DNA of 64,000 nt from Cupriavidus sp. IDO (GTDB lineage Bacteria; Pseudomonadota; Gammaproteobacteria; Burkholderiales; Burkholderiaceae): assembly GCF_000812465.1 (NCBI RefSeq), contig NZ_JWMA01000007.1:1-64000 (forward strand), read 5' to 3'. Shown here in pieces: positions 43,757 to 53,153 of this stretch. Made by a program: the position numbers and the translations under genes. Every line of letters starts with the position of its first letter. The stretch's first letter is position 1. Under the pieces are notes generated by a model that worked only from the letters and a program-made list of their open reading frames with translations, did no database searches and had not been told where the DNA came from.

Positions 43757-45016
43757 ATGACCGCTTTTTTCCATCGCCAGGACGGCGCGCTTGCCGTCGA
43801 GCAGGTGCCGCTCGCGCGCATCGCCGCCGAATTTGGTACGCCTGCCTACGTGTACTCCCGCGCTGCACTGACCGCCGCCTACCAGGCGTACGCCGCTGCC
43901 TGCAAGGGCCGCAATGCGAAGGTCCAGTACGCCATGAAGGCAAATTCCAACCTGGCCGTGCTGCAGGTATTCGCCAGACTGGGCGCCGGCTTCGACATCG
44001 TTTCGGGCGGCGAACTGAAGCGCGTGCTGGCCGCGGGCGGGGATCCGCGCAAGGTCGTGTTCTCGGGCGTGGGCAAGAGCGCGGCCGAAATGGAACTGGC
44101 GCTGGCGCATGACGTGCGCTGCTTCAACGTCGAATCGATTCCCGAGCTGGATCGCCTCAATGAGGTTGCCGGCCGCGTGGGCAAGCGTGCGCGCGTATCG
44201 CTGCGCATCAACCCCGACGTGGACGCCAGGACCCATCCGTATATTTCCACCGGGCTGAAGGGCAATAAGTTCGGCATCGCCTTCGAGGACGTGCTGCCGA
44301 CCTATCGCGCCGCCGCGGCGCTGCCGCACCTGGAAGTCACCGGGATCGACTGCCATATCGGCTCGCAGATTACGGAAGTGGAGCCGTACCTGGAGGCGCT
44401 GGACAAGGTGCTCGACGTGGTCGAGGCACTCGAGCGCGAAGGTATCAAGCTCGAGCATATCGACGTCGGTGGCGGCCTGGGCATCACCTATACCGACGAA
44501 ACGCCGCCGGACATCACCGGCTTTGCCACCACGCTGCTGGACCGCGTGGCCGCGCGTGGCCACGGGCATCGCGAAGTGCTGTTCGAGCCGGGCCGCTCGC
44601 TGGTGGGCAATGCCGGCGTGCTGCTGACGCAGGTCGAGTTCCTCAAGCCGGGCGCCGCCAAGAATTTCTGCATCGTCGATGCCGCGATGAACGACCTGGC
44701 GCGCCCTGCAATGTACGAGGCCTATCACCGCATCGAAGCGGTCGAGCCGCGCAGTGCGCAGGCCGTGACCTACGACATTGTGGGACCGGTGTGCGAATCC
44801 GGCGACTGGCTGGGCCGCGACCGCGCGCTGGCGGTGCAGCCGGGCGACCTGCTGGCGGTGATGTCGGCTGGCGCCTACGGCTTCACCATGAGCTCCAACT
44901 ACAACACTCGTCCGCGTGCCGCCGAAGTGATGGTCGATGGCGACGCCGTCCACCTGGTGCGCGAACGCGAACTGGTCGAAGACCTGTTCCGCGACGAGCG
45001 GCTGCTGCAGGACTGA
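43757..45016 (+). CDS. lysA: Diaminopimelate decarboxylase LysA
   Basis: A 419-residue PLP enzyme of the alanine racemase fold that makes lysine from meso-DAP. PLP Lys is K61 in VQYAMKANSN, the phosphate loop is IDVGGGLGI, and the C-terminal GPVCESGDWLG supplies the Cys of the active site. YGFTMSSNYNTRPRAAEV completes the dimer interface. The ATG at 43757 is used since the upstream frame overlaps lptM. It is cotranscribed with lptM. Confidence 0.97.
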   Translation: MTAFFHRQDGALAVEQVPLARIAAEFGTPAYVYSRAALTAAYQAYAAACKGRNAKVQYAMKANSNLAVLQVFARLGAGFDIVSGGELKRVLAAGGDPRKVVFSGVGKSAAEMELALAHDVRCFNVESIPELDRLNEVAGRVGKRARVSLRINPDVDARTHPYISTGLKGNKFGIAFEDVLPTYRAAAALPHLEVTGIDCHIGSQITEVEPYLEALDKVLDVVEALEREGIKLEHIDVGGGLGITYTDETPPDITGFATTLLDRVAARGHGHREVLFEPGRSLVGNAGVLLTQVEFLKPGAAKNFCIVDAAMNDLARPAMYEAYHRIEAVEPRSAQAVTYDIVGPVCESGDWLGRDRALAVQPGDLLAVMSAGAYGFTMSSNYNTRPRAAEVMVDGDAVHLVRERELVEDLFRDERLLQD

Positions 45017-45047
45017 CGCATCAGCAGCCTGGCCGGCCGATGCGCAC

Positions 45048-45743
45048 TCAGCGTGCTGCCGGCCGGCGCCACCACCACCATAGCCGCATCGCCAGCAAGG
45101 TGAACACCACCGCGGCGTAGACCGACACCTCCGCGAAGTCGTGCTTGCCCGCCTTGTGCCACCAGTAGTGGAGGATGGCCAGCACCGCGATCGCGTACAC
45201 CGACTTGTGCAGCGCCTGCCAGCGCTTGCCGCCGAGGCGCTTGACCATGCCGTTGGTCGATGTCAGGGCCAGCGGGATCATCAGCACGAAGGCCGTGAAC
45301 CCCACCGTGATGAACGGGCGCTTGGCCACGTCCTTGAGCATGTAGGCCAGGTCGAAGCCGCGATCCACGCCGATCCACAGCAGGAAATGCTGCAAACCGT
45401 AGAAGAACGCGAACAGCCCCAGCATGCGTCGCAGACGGATCACCCAGTTCCAGCCGGTGAGCCGGCGCAGCGGCGTGACGGTGAGCGTCGCGCACAGCAT
45501 GACCAGCGTCCAGGTGCCGGTGGAGCGCGTGACGAATTCGAGTGGATTGGCACCGAACTGGCCGATGGCGCCGAGATACATCAAGCGCGCGAACGGCAGC
45601 ATTGCCAGCACCCAGACCAGCACCTTGACCGTGCGCACGCGTTCGGGCGTCAGGATGGCAAGTCCCTCCGGCGCCCTCGCTGCCAAGGCAGGGCGCACCG
45701 GCGCCGAAGTGGTTTGGGAAGCAGTCATGTCGGGCCTGCGCAT
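45048..45743 (-). CDS. msrQ: Methionine sulfoxide reductase heme subunit MsrQ
   Basis: A 231-residue membrane heme b protein (YedZ family, ferric-reductase-like) that feeds quinone electrons to periplasmic MsrP. Five to six membrane helices carry the heme-ligand His residues in FFYGLQHFLLW and LHKSVYAIAVLAILHYWW. TGNW-like and TSTNGMVKRLGGKRWQALHK segments are typical. The ATG at 45743 overlaps the msrP stop (TGATG), so the pair is coupled. Confidence 0.95.
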   Translation of the reverse strand: MRRPDMTASQTTSAPVRPALAARAPEGLAILTPERVRTVKVLVWVLAMLPFARLMYLGAIGQFGANPLEFVTRSTGTWTLVMLCATLTVTPLRRLTGWNWVIRLRRMLGLFAFFYGLQHFLLWIGVDRGFDLAYMLKDVAKRPFITVGFTAFVLMIPLALTSTNGMVKRLGGKRWQALHKSVYAIAVLAILHYWWHKAGKHDFAEVSVYAAVVFTLLAMRLWWWWRRPAAR

Positions 45744-46744
45744 CAGAAGAATTTTTTCAGGTCCATGCCCTGATACAGGGACGCCACCTGCTGTCCGTAG
45801 CCGTTGAACGGCAACGTCTTGCGCTTGGGCGCGAACAGCGCCCCGAAGCCGCCGCCACGGTCTTCACCGATGCGCCGCTCGGTGGCCTGGCTCCAGCGCG
45901 GGTGGTCCACGTCCGGATTCACGTTCGAATAGAAGCCGTACTCCTGCGGCGCCGCGAGGTTCCAGCTGGTCGGCGGCTGCTTGTCGACAAAGCGGATCTT
46001 CACGATCGACTTCGCGCTCTTGAATCCGTACTTCCAGGGCACCACCATGCGCACCGGTGCGCCGTTCTGGTTGGGCAGCACCTCGCCATACAGGCCGAAA
46101 GTCAGCAGCGCCAGCGGATGCATGGCTTCGTCCATGCGCAGGCCTTCGCTGTACGGCCAGTCCAGCACGCCGCTGCTGACGCCCGGCATTTGCTTCTTGT
46201 CGGCCAGCGTGATGAACTGCACGTACCTGGCACCGGGCTGCGGTTCGACGTGGCGGATCAGCTCGGCCAGCGGAAAGCCGGTCCACGGGATCACCATCGA
46301 CCAACCCTCGACGCAGCGCAGGCGATAGACACGCTCCTCCAGCGCAGCGATCTTCATCAGCTCGTCGAGGTCATAAACCTTCGGCTTCTTCACCAGCCCT
46401 TCCACTGAAACCTGCCACGGGCGCGGGCGCAGCGTGCCGGCGTTGCGGGCCGGGTCGGACTTGTCAGTACCGAATTCGTAGAAGTTGTTGTAGGTCGTCA
46501 CGTCGTCATAAGGCGTGCGCTTCTCGGTAACGACATAGGCATTGTTGGGCGTGGCTGCCAGCTTCTGGCCATGCTTGGCCTGCGCGAAGGCTTCGCGCGC
46601 AAACCAGGGCGCCAGAGTGCCGCCTGCCACGCCTGCGGCGGCCAGCGCCAGCACACGGCGGCGGGATTCGAAGACGTGGCGGGGCGTGATCTCGCCTGCG
46701 GCGATGTCGTCGCCGCGCAGCCACCTGGGGGAGGGAATCAGCAT
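45743..46744 (-). CDS. msrP: Periplasmic methionine sulfoxide reductase MsrP
   Basis: A 333-residue molybdopterin enzyme (YedY family) that repairs oxidised Met in periplasmic proteins. The twin-arginine signal is [16 protein letters not shown] (residues about 38-53), so it needs the Tat system encoded near 4-5.6 kb. The Mo-ligand Cys is in [20 protein letters not shown]. Conserved [15 protein letters not shown] and [16 protein letters not shown] are present. Length equals E. coli MsrP (334). The ATG at 46744 is used. Confidence 0.96.
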   Translation of the reverse strand: MLIPSPRWLRGDDIAAGEITPRHVFESRRRVLALAAAGVAGGTLAPWFAREAFAQAKHGQKLAATPNNAYVVTEKRTPYDDVTTYNNFYEFGTDKSDPARNAGTLRPRPWQVSVEGLVKKPKVYDLDELMKIAALEERVYRLRCVEGWSMVIPWTGFPLAELIRHVEPQPGARYVQFITLADKKQMPGVSSGVLDWPYSEGLRMDEAMHPLALLTFGLYGEVLPNQNGAPVRMVVPWKYGFKSAKSIVKIRFVDKQPPTSWNLAAPQEYGFYSNVNPDVDHPRWSQATERRIGEDRGGGFGALFAPKRKTLPFNGYGQQVASLYQGMDLKKFF

Positions 46745-46884
46745 GGTTTTCCTCGTTGCCTGCACGTGCTGGCGCACGCATGCAGGATTGGACTATCAGC
46801 TTGGTCGGATAGTGCGGGCGATTCCTGACAAGCTTCTTGCTGCGTCGTTACGACGCAGCCCTCGCAACGCACGCACGGCGTGCC

Positions 46885-47718
46885 CTATCCGCCCTGATAT
46901 TGCTGGTAGACCACCTGCGCCAGCGCCAGCAGCCGAGTGCGCTCGAGCGGGCCGGCCAGCGCGAAGCCCAGGTTGCGGTCGATCCAGTAGAACGCCATGG
47001 CGGGGCCGGCCGGCGCCGGGCGCCCTGCCGGGCCCTGGCGCATCCGTTCCAGGCGGAAGCCGGTATCAGGCGTGCCCTGTGCCATACGGCGCAGTTGCAG
47101 CGACAGGCGAGTGCCGTCGTCGGCCTCGTACATCAGGATCGCCGAGGGCCCGCCCTCGGCCACGCCAAGGCGCCCGCCGATCAGGTGGAAGCCCTGCGCG
47201 CGCAGGTCTGGCACCTGCAGCGGCGCGCCCAGCCGCTTGGACAGCCAGGCGATGAGGTGGGCCTCGTCGCTGGCCGGCACTTCGACCGGATGGCGGATTT
47301 CCGGCGCATAGATCACATGCGTGGCCAGCGCTTCGCGCGCAAAGCGCTCGCCTGGGGCCATCGCCGCCAGCGTGCCGGCATCGAGCCGGTCGCGCGCCAT
47401 CCAGCCCAGCGCCCCGCCCACGACCAGCGAAGCAAGCGAGGCAAATCCGGCCACCAGCGCGATCCGCCAGCGGCTGCCGGTCTGCACCGCGCGGTGGGCG
47501 TCGCCGCGCAGGTTCGATGGCAGCGCGGCCAGCGGCACCGCTTCGTTCAGGACCGGATCGAGCGCGCCGTGCAGTTCATCCGATTGCCTGCGCCAGCCGG
47601 CGATCTTCGCGGCGACATCCGGCCTTGCCGCGAGATAGGCCTCCACGGCGGCACGGCGCGGCCCCGACAGCTGGCCATCGGCGTAGGCATGCAGATCGGC
47701 TTCGTTGATCGAGGACAT
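46885..47718 (-). CDS. Membrane anti-sigma factor
   Basis: A 277-residue anti-sigma factor (COG5662-like). NEADLHAYADGQLSGPRRAAVEAYLAARPDVAAKIAGW is the cytoplasmic sigma-binding domain; it has the His but lacks the cysteines of zinc-type anti-sigma factors. One membrane helix lies at about residues 85-108, and the periplasmic part of about 165 residues resembles the domain of unannotated sensors. The ATG at 47718 overlaps the sigma factor stop (TGATG). The inducing signal is unknown. Confidence 0.87.
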   Translation of the reverse strand: MSSINEADLHAYADGQLSGPRRAAVEAYLAARPDVAAKIAGWRRQSDELHGALDPVLNEAVPLAALPSNLRGDAHRAVQTGSRWRIALVAGFASLASLVVGGALGWMARDRLDAGTLAAMAPGERFAREALATHVIYAPEIRHPVEVPASDEAHLIAWLSKRLGAPLQVPDLRAQGFHLIGGRLGVAEGGPSAILMYEADDGTRLSLQLRRMAQGTPDTGFRLERMRQGPAGRPAPAGPAMAFYWIDRNLGFALAGPLERTRLLALAQVVYQQYQGG

Positions 47719-48266
47719 CACTTCACCCGATGCAGCGAGTTGCCGGGGTCGCCGGATCCGGACCGGCCCCGGGCGGGCTCGCCGTCAAGAAGGCTGCGCA
47801 TATGCTCGCGGGCGCGTGCCAGGCGCGACATCACGGTGCCAATGGGGATATCGAGCACTTTCGCCGCCTCGGCATAGGTGAGCTGTTCCAGGCTGACCAG
47901 CAGCAGTACCGCGCGCTGCGCTTCCGGCAATTGGCCGAGCGCTTGCAGCAGGTCGCGCCGCAGCCCCGGGTCAGAGACCGGGGCGCTCACGTCGGGCAAG
48001 GTGTCGGTGGCAATCACAAGGTCCTTCCTGCGAACGGCATTCAGGCGCAGCCGGTGCATCAGCGTCAGCAGCCACGGCAGCAACCCGTCGGTGCCGTCGC
48101 CCCACCATGCGCCGGGACGCAGGCGGAAGCGCCAGCGGTAGCGCAGGGCACGCTCGAGCGTGTCCTGCACCAGGTCATCGGCCAGTGCGGCATCGCCGGT
48201 CAGGCCACGCGCATGGCGCCGCAGGCGCGGCGCCAGCGCTACCAGCTGGCCTTCAAACCCGTCCAT
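47718..48266 (-). CDS. ECF-type RNA polymerase sigma factor
   Basis: A 182-residue ECF sigma factor. Region 2 is DAALADDLVQDTLERALRYRWRF with the usual core-binding helix, and region 4 is LTYAEAAKVLDIPIGTVMSRLARAREHM, the DNA-binding helix-turn-helix. A Trp/Gly-rich loop (RLRPGAWWGDGTDG) breaks region 2 where the -10 element is read, longer than usual. It is coupled to the anti-sigma gene and 24 bases after the COG4315-type lipoprotein gene. Confidence 0.92.
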   Translation of the reverse strand: MDGFEGQLVALAPRLRRHARGLTGDAALADDLVQDTLERALRYRWRFRLRPGAWWGDGTDGLLPWLLTLMHRLRLNAVRRKDLVIATDTLPDVSAPVSDPGLRRDLLQALGQLPEAQRAVLLLVSLEQLTYAEAAKVLDIPIGTVMSRLARAREHMRSLLDGEPARGRSGSGDPGNSLHRVK

Positions 48267-48290
48267 TTGCTACGGACTGCCCAGGCCGGA

Positions 48291-48722
48291 TCAGGGCTTC
48301 GCCACGTGCCAGACGTTGTTGAAGTTGTCGCCGCCACGGTCACCCGGCTTGGCATCCTTGGCAAAGCGGTACAGCGGCATGCCGCGATAGGCCCACTGCT
48401 TGCCGCCATCTTCGCGCGTGATGATGGTGTAGCTGCCCGAGGCGTTGGTGCCAGGCGCGGCCATCAGCGGCGGCCAGTTGGTCGCGCAGGCGCCGTTGCA
48501 AGCACTCTTGCCACCGTTGTCTCGGTCGAAGGTGTAGAGGGTCAGGCCTTGTGGATCCGTCAGCACGCCGTCAGTCACTTTCACGGTAGGCGGCATATTG
48601 CCGGCGCCGCCACCCATGCCCATGCCTGAACAGGCAGCCAGCAGCAGGACGGAAGCGCAGCCGAGCGTGAGCGCGGCGGGACGAAGCAGGGATGCAGCGG
48701 TGGTAAGACGCAGACGTGCCAT
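48291..48722 (-). CDS. COG4315-type lipoprotein (PF03640 repeat)
   Basis: A 143-residue lipoprotein with lipobox LLLAAC (about residue 31). The body holds the secreted repeat of unknown function seen in TLYTFDRDNGGKSACNGACATNWPPLMA and WAYRGMPLYRFAKDAKPGDRGGDNFNNVWHV. Such small proteins often sit beside ECF sigma factors. The Cys pair SACNGAC could form a disulfide. The ATG at 48722 has GGAG nine bases upstream. A 7-bp hairpin (48745-48763) lies in its leader. Function unknown; it is probably a target and operon partner of the sigma factor. Confidence 0.88.
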   Translation of the reverse strand: MARLRLTTAASLLRPAALTLGCASVLLLAACSGMGMGGGAGNMPPTVKVTDGVLTDPQGLTLYTFDRDNGGKSACNGACATNWPPLMAAPGTNASGSYTIITREDGGKQWAYRGMPLYRFAKDAKPGDRGGDNFNNVWHVAKP

Positions 48723-48773
48723 GATTTTCTTCTCCATGCAAACCGGTGCCGCCAACCGGCACCGTTTCTCCAG

Positions 48774-48802
48774 TAAACACCGAATGTGACGTCTTTATTC
48801 CC
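48774..48802 (-). promoter_or_regulatory. Possible ECF-type promoter of the lipoprotein-sigma operon
   Basis: On the minus strand GGGAATAA (48802-48795) is followed after 12 bases by CGGTGTTTA (48782-48774). The pattern is reminiscent of ECF promoters (GGAA-type -35, GT-rich -10) and would fit autoregulation, but spacing is imperfect. Confidence 0.25.
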
Positions 48803-48823
48803 TTTGTGCGAAAAAAGGCGAAA

Positions 48824-48851
48824 AAAAACCTGCCCGGAAAGGCAGGTTTTT
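48824..48851 (-). terminator. Intrinsic terminator after ccsA
   Basis: A stem of 11 bp (AAAAACCTGCC with its complement) and a 6-nt loop gives eight U's on the minus strand, 27 bases past the ccsA stop. Confidence 0.87.
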
Positions 48852-48877
48852 GCATTGCAGCATCGTTACGCGGCGAA

Positions 48878-50095
48878 TCAGAGCTCGCCATAGCTGTGCA
48901 GGCCGGACAGGAACATGTTGACGCCCAGGAACGCGAAGGTCGTCACCAGCAGACCGACCAGGGCCCACCAGGCCGCTACTGTGCCGCGCAGCCCCTTCAT
49001 CAGACGCATATGCAGCCAGGCGGCATAGTTCAGCCAGACGATCAGCGCCCAGGTCTCCTTCGGATCCCAGCTCCAGTAGCCGCCCCAGGCTTCGGCCGCC
49101 CACAGCGCGCCGAGGATGGTGGCGATGGTGAAAAATGCGAAGCCGACGGCGATGGCCTTGTACATCACATCATCAAGGAGTTCCAGCGAAGGCAGGCGCT
49201 CGGCCAGGATGCCATTCTGCTTTAGCAGATAGGCCACCGACACCATCGCCGCCAGCGAAAACGTACCGTAGCCGATGAAGTTCGCCGGCACATGGATCTT
49301 CATCCACCAGCTTTGCAGCGCGGGCACCAGCGGCTGGATTTCCTGCGCATTGCGGCTGACCGTGTACCAGAGCAGGAAGCCCACCGCTGCCGAGACCACC
49401 AGCATCACGAACGGCCCCAGGGTGCGCGTGGCGTAGCGGCCTTCGTAGTAGAGATAGAACAGCGAAGTGATCAGCGTGAACAGCACGAACACTTCATAGA
49501 GATTCGAGATGGGGATATGGCCGATGTCCGCGCCGATCAGGTAGGACTCGTACCAGCGCACCAGCAGGCCGGTGAAGCCGAGCACGACCGCGGCCCAGCA
49601 AAGCTTGCTGCCGATGCTGTAGCCGGTGTTCGAGCGCGAAGCCAGGCCCACCCAGTAGAACAGCGTGGACAGGTATACCAGCGCGCTCATCCAGAGGATG
49701 GCCGACTGGCTGGAGAGGAAGTACTTGAGGAAGAATGCCTGATCGGCGCGTGCAAGCTGTCCCTGGTACAACTGCACGGCGAACAGCGACAGCACCGCCA
49801 GCCCCACCATCAGCGGACGCACTGGCTTCCAGTGCCAGCCCAGCAGGGCAAAGGTCGGCACCGCTGCAATCAGCACGGCCTTGTCATAGCCATTCATCCA
49901 CTGGCCATAGCGGGCCAGTGCAACCCCTGCGCCAACGGCCAGCAGCAGGGCGAACACCCAGTCCAGCCAGCTCAGCCGACGCAGGAACGACGGTTCGAGA
50001 TAGGGTTCGTCTGCCGCAAGCGCAGCGGTGGCGGCATCGGCGCGCGTCGTCGCCGGGCGCATGGCCGGACTAGCCTGGTTCACATTTGAAGACAT
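48878..50095 (-). CDS. ccsA: Cytochrome c biogenesis protein CcsA (ResC)
   Basis: A 405-residue membrane protein of the heme-handling family, System II. The signature WGGYWSWDPKETWALIVWLNYAAWLH is the WWD domain that presents heme, and conserved His residues (KIHVPANFIGYGTF and LHMRLM) flank it. About eight to ten membrane helices are predicted. It is coupled with ResB/CcsB upstream; together they attach heme to CXXCH motifs in the periplasm. Names vary; some label it CcsB. Confidence 0.95.
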   Translation of the reverse strand: MSSNVNQASPAMRPATTRADAATAALAADEPYLEPSFLRRLSWLDWVFALLLAVGAGVALARYGQWMNGYDKAVLIAAVPTFALLGWHWKPVRPLMVGLAVLSLFAVQLYQGQLARADQAFFLKYFLSSQSAILWMSALVYLSTLFYWVGLASRSNTGYSIGSKLCWAAVVLGFTGLLVRWYESYLIGADIGHIPISNLYEVFVLFTLITSLFYLYYEGRYATRTLGPFVMLVVSAAVGFLLWYTVSRNAQEIQPLVPALQSWWMKIHVPANFIGYGTFSLAAMVSVAYLLKQNGILAERLPSLELLDDVMYKAIAVGFAFFTIATILGALWAAEAWGGYWSWDPKETWALIVWLNYAAWLHMRLMKGLRGTVAAWWALVGLLVTTFAFLGVNMFLSGLHSYGEL

Positions 50096-50141
50096 AACGA
50101 TACCTGCTTGGGTTCTGCGCGTTCGTGCAACGCTGCCCTGT

Positions 50142-52337
50142 TCAATGCGGCGCCTGTGCCGCGGCTTCACCGTCTGCGCCCGCGGCGCGGCCGATGTCGT
50201 CTCGCAGCGCAACAAACTCCTTCTCGAAGTCCATGGTGCGCCGCTGGGTCGACATCGCCATCAGGAGATGGCTGGCCTGCGTGCCCGGAGCGTCCGGACC
50301 GCCGGCATCCTTCTGCCGGTCCCTGACCCAGATCCAGACCCGGCGCTCGCGGATGTAGAACATCGCAAACACCCCCAGGACCAGCAGCAAACAACCAAGA
50401 TACACGATGTTCTTGCCCGGCGCACGGGTCATCTGGAACACACTGGCTTTGACTTCCTTGAAGTCATCGAGCTGCAGGAAGACCGGCGCGCCATAGAAGA
50501 AACTGTCCGACAGTGCATTGATGGCCTGCTGCAGGAAGGCACTGCTCTGCGCACTGCTGGCCACGACCGGCTGCTTGTCTTCAGCGCGAGCGAGCTGCCA
50601 GAGCTCCCACATGGAGCCGTTCAGGATCTTGAGCAACACATCCGCGGCCTTCTGCTGTTCGGCGGGCGGCACCGACTTTTCCAGGAAAGCAGCGATGGCG
50701 GTAAAGCCACCTGGTGGCGAGTCCGGGTTGGCTCGCGTGGCGCCGGCGAACAGATCGAGCGCGCGCAATGCGCTCTCGGCCAGCTGGCCGCGCAGTTCAG
50801 CCTTGTCCGCGCCCGGCATCGACGCCAGCGCGAAGCGGCGTGCGGCTTCGCCGCGCATGGCGCGGTCCTGCAGCGCCGCGCGCAGGCGCATCCAGTCGGC
50901 CACGCTGCCGCGATCATCGGCCGGGATGCGCAGATAGCGGAACGGCTCGCTGGGCGACTCGCGCATGCCGGCGAGGAAGACCGACTGGCCTTCCAGTTGC
51001 ACCGGCACCATGTAGTTGTTGAACTCACGCGCCTGGCCGTTGCGGTCGCGCAGCTTGTACTGCACCGACGGGCCGACATTACGCAACTCCTTCGCGCGGT
51101 CGGTGCTGGCGGCGGCGCCCAGATGCGACTCGATGGTCTCGTTCAGCGATTTGCGCGCCACGCCCCTGGCGTCGGGCTTGCCAGAGGCGTCGGTGACGTT
51201 CTCGATGTTCATCAGTCGGAAATCGCTGAACTCGACGGTCAGGCCGTCCTTGTCCGCGGCGGTCCCGGTGCCGGCCAGCGGCGCATTTCCGCCCACGGTG
51301 CCGTCAAAGGCGAAGGTGCCGTTGCCGCTGCCCTGCATCGGGTAACCGACGAATTTCAGGCGCGAGCCGCCGTCTTCGAAGCTCGACTGATAGATGGCGA
51401 TGCCGTCCACGATCAGCGGCTCATTGACCTTCACCGTGGCCGTGGTCTGCTTGCCGGTGGCGCGGTCTGTCACCACTACATCCGAGGCAAACAGCTTCGG
51501 CATGCCGGTCGCGTAGAAATCGATGTGGAATTTCTTGAGCGTGATGGTGAACGGCAGGTCCTGCACCAGCGCGCCATCGGCAACGTTCAGGATCGCCGTG
51601 GAAACCGTCGAGCCTTCCGGTACGAAGGCATTGCCGCGAAAGCCCGGGTTGCTGGCCGACAGCCGGTTCTGCGGCGGGATCTCGCTGATCACGGCATTGC
51701 CGCTGATCGGGGACTTGCCGCCGAACCACATCTGCGCGCGGATGAGCATGTCGCCATCCAGCAAGCCGCCGATGCAGATCACCACGATGGCCGTGTGCGC
51801 TAGGATGTAGCCGAGCTTGTTGGCCGCGCCGGCCTTTGCCGCCAGCAGCGTGGCGCCGTCATGCTCGACCTGCTTGATGCGGTAGCCGCGGTTGCGCAGC
51901 AGCGCACCCAGGCGCGTGACCGCCTCGGCGCGCGGGCGGCTGGCCTCGAATTCACCGCGATGATGGAAGGCACGCAGGCTGCGTTCGCGCACGTGGTCTT
52001 TCCACGATCGCATGTCCGCAACCATCCTCGGAGCGTTGCGTACCAGGCACAACGTGGTGGAAGTGACCAGGAACGCGAGGATCAGCAGGAACCACCACGA
52101 GCCATACACCTTCTGCAGCGACAGCGCATGGAACAGGTCGGCCCAGAACGGCCCGAACTGGTTCACGTAGTTGGGATACGGCTCGTTCTGCTTGAGTACG
52201 GTGCCAATCACGCTGGCGATGGCGATCACCGTCAGCAGCGTGATGGCGAAGCGCATCGAGGATAACAACTCGACCGTGTCGCGCAGCACGCGGTGGGAGG
52301 TCTTCAGGTGCAGCCCCGAAGTGGAAGCGGTCGACAT
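50142..52337 (-). CDS. resB: Cytochrome c biogenesis protein ResB (Ccs1)
   Basis: A 731-residue System II partner of CcsA. Three N-terminal helices (residues about 26-45, 78-98 and one near 170-190), a large periplasmic ResB domain, and a fourth helix near the end (IVYLGCLLLVLGVFAMFYI) with the conserved RERRVWIWV. SSMRFAITLLTVIAIASVIGTVLKQNEPY is the family signature. It precedes ccsA by 46 bases. The cytochrome c4 gene lies upstream by 156 bases. Confidence 0.95.
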   Translation of the reverse strand: MSTASTSGLHLKTSHRVLRDTVELLSSMRFAITLLTVIAIASVIGTVLKQNEPYPNYVNQFGPFWADLFHALSLQKVYGSWWFLLILAFLVTSTTLCLVRNAPRMVADMRSWKDHVRERSLRAFHHRGEFEASRPRAEAVTRLGALLRNRGYRIKQVEHDGATLLAAKAGAANKLGYILAHTAIVVICIGGLLDGDMLIRAQMWFGGKSPISGNAVISEIPPQNRLSASNPGFRGNAFVPEGSTVSTAILNVADGALVQDLPFTITLKKFHIDFYATGMPKLFASDVVVTDRATGKQTTATVKVNEPLIVDGIAIYQSSFEDGGSRLKFVGYPMQGSGNGTFAFDGTVGGNAPLAGTGTAADKDGLTVEFSDFRLMNIENVTDASGKPDARGVARKSLNETIESHLGAAASTDRAKELRNVGPSVQYKLRDRNGQAREFNNYMVPVQLEGQSVFLAGMRESPSEPFRYLRIPADDRGSVADWMRLRAALQDRAMRGEAARRFALASMPGADKAELRGQLAESALRALDLFAGATRANPDSPPGGFTAIAAFLEKSVPPAEQQKAADVLLKILNGSMWELWQLARAEDKQPVVASSAQSSAFLQQAINALSDSFFYGAPVFLQLDDFKEVKASVFQMTRAPGKNIVYLGCLLLVLGVFAMFYIRERRVWIWVRDRQKDAGGPDAPGTQASHLLMAMSTQRRTMDFEKEFVALRDDIGRAAGADGEAAAQAPH

Positions 52338-52493
52338 GTGCAGTGCGGCGGAAAGCTTTGGAAAAAAAAAGGGTGGACATGCTTTGCGAGCAGGCCACCC
52401 TCTTCGATTGTTGCCGGCGCGTCCGGTTGCATCCTGATCGACACCCCGCTTGTGCGAGGCGGCAGGTCAACCGGCCGGCCGGTGCGGAACGAC

Positions 52494-53153
52494 TTAGCGA
52501 ACGCCGGCGACGTAATCGGCCACGGCCTTGATCTCGGCGTCCGACATCTTGGCAGCGATCGTCGTCATCACCGGATTGTTCTTGCGGGTGCCCTGACGGA
52601 AAGCCACGAGCTGGGCCTCGGTGTACTCCGACCATTGTCCGCCAATGCGCGGATACTGTGCGGGAATACCGGCGCCGGTCGGGCCGTGGCAGGCGGCGCA
52701 GGCGGGCACGCCCTTGGCGGAGATGCCGGCACGGTAGATCTTCTGGCCGGCCTCGATGGTGTCCTTGTTCTTGGCGGTTGCCGGCTTGAGCGCCTGCTTG
52801 GCCAGGTAGGCGCCAACGTCCTTCATCTCCTGATCGGACAGGGCCGCCGCGTACGGCGACATGATGGCGTTGCTGCGGGACTTCTCCTTGAAGTTCACCA
52901 GCTGCTTGTGGACGTACTCAGGGTGCTGGGCGGCCAGCTTCGGGTTGGCGGCGCCGCCGCTGTTGCCTGCGGCACCGTGGCAGCTCAGGCAGGCGGGGAC
53001 ATTGCGATCAGGCGCGCCTTGCGTGTAAAGCGTTTCGCCCTTTGCCGGATCAGCCTTTACGGCGGCCTGCTCTGTGGCAGATGCCAGACCGGTCATGGCG
53101 GTTGCAGGCAGAGCCAGCGCCAGGACAGCCAGATGTTTCGCAATGCGGTTCAT
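52494..53153 (-). CDS. Diheme cytochrome c4
   Basis: A 219-residue periplasmic cytochrome with two class I c-type domains: CLSCH (C55, C58, H59) and CAACH (C152, C155, H156). The Met ligands are likely M98 and the Met in NNPVMTTIAAKM. The signal peptide ends at about residue 26 (GLASA). Cytochrome c4 passes electrons from the bc1 complex to oxidases. The ATG at 53153 has AAGG upstream. It lies first, before resB-ccsA, which would attach its hemes. Confidence 0.94.
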   Translation of the reverse strand: MNRIAKHLAVLALALPATAMTGLASATEQAAVKADPAKGETLYTQGAPDRNVPACLSCHGAAGNSGGAANPKLAAQHPEYVHKQLVNFKEKSRSNAIMSPYAAALSDQEMKDVGAYLAKQALKPATAKNKDTIEAGQKIYRAGISAKGVPACAACHGPTGAGIPAQYPRIGGQWSEYTEAQLVAFRQGTRKNNPVMTTIAAKMSDAEIKAVADYVAGVR

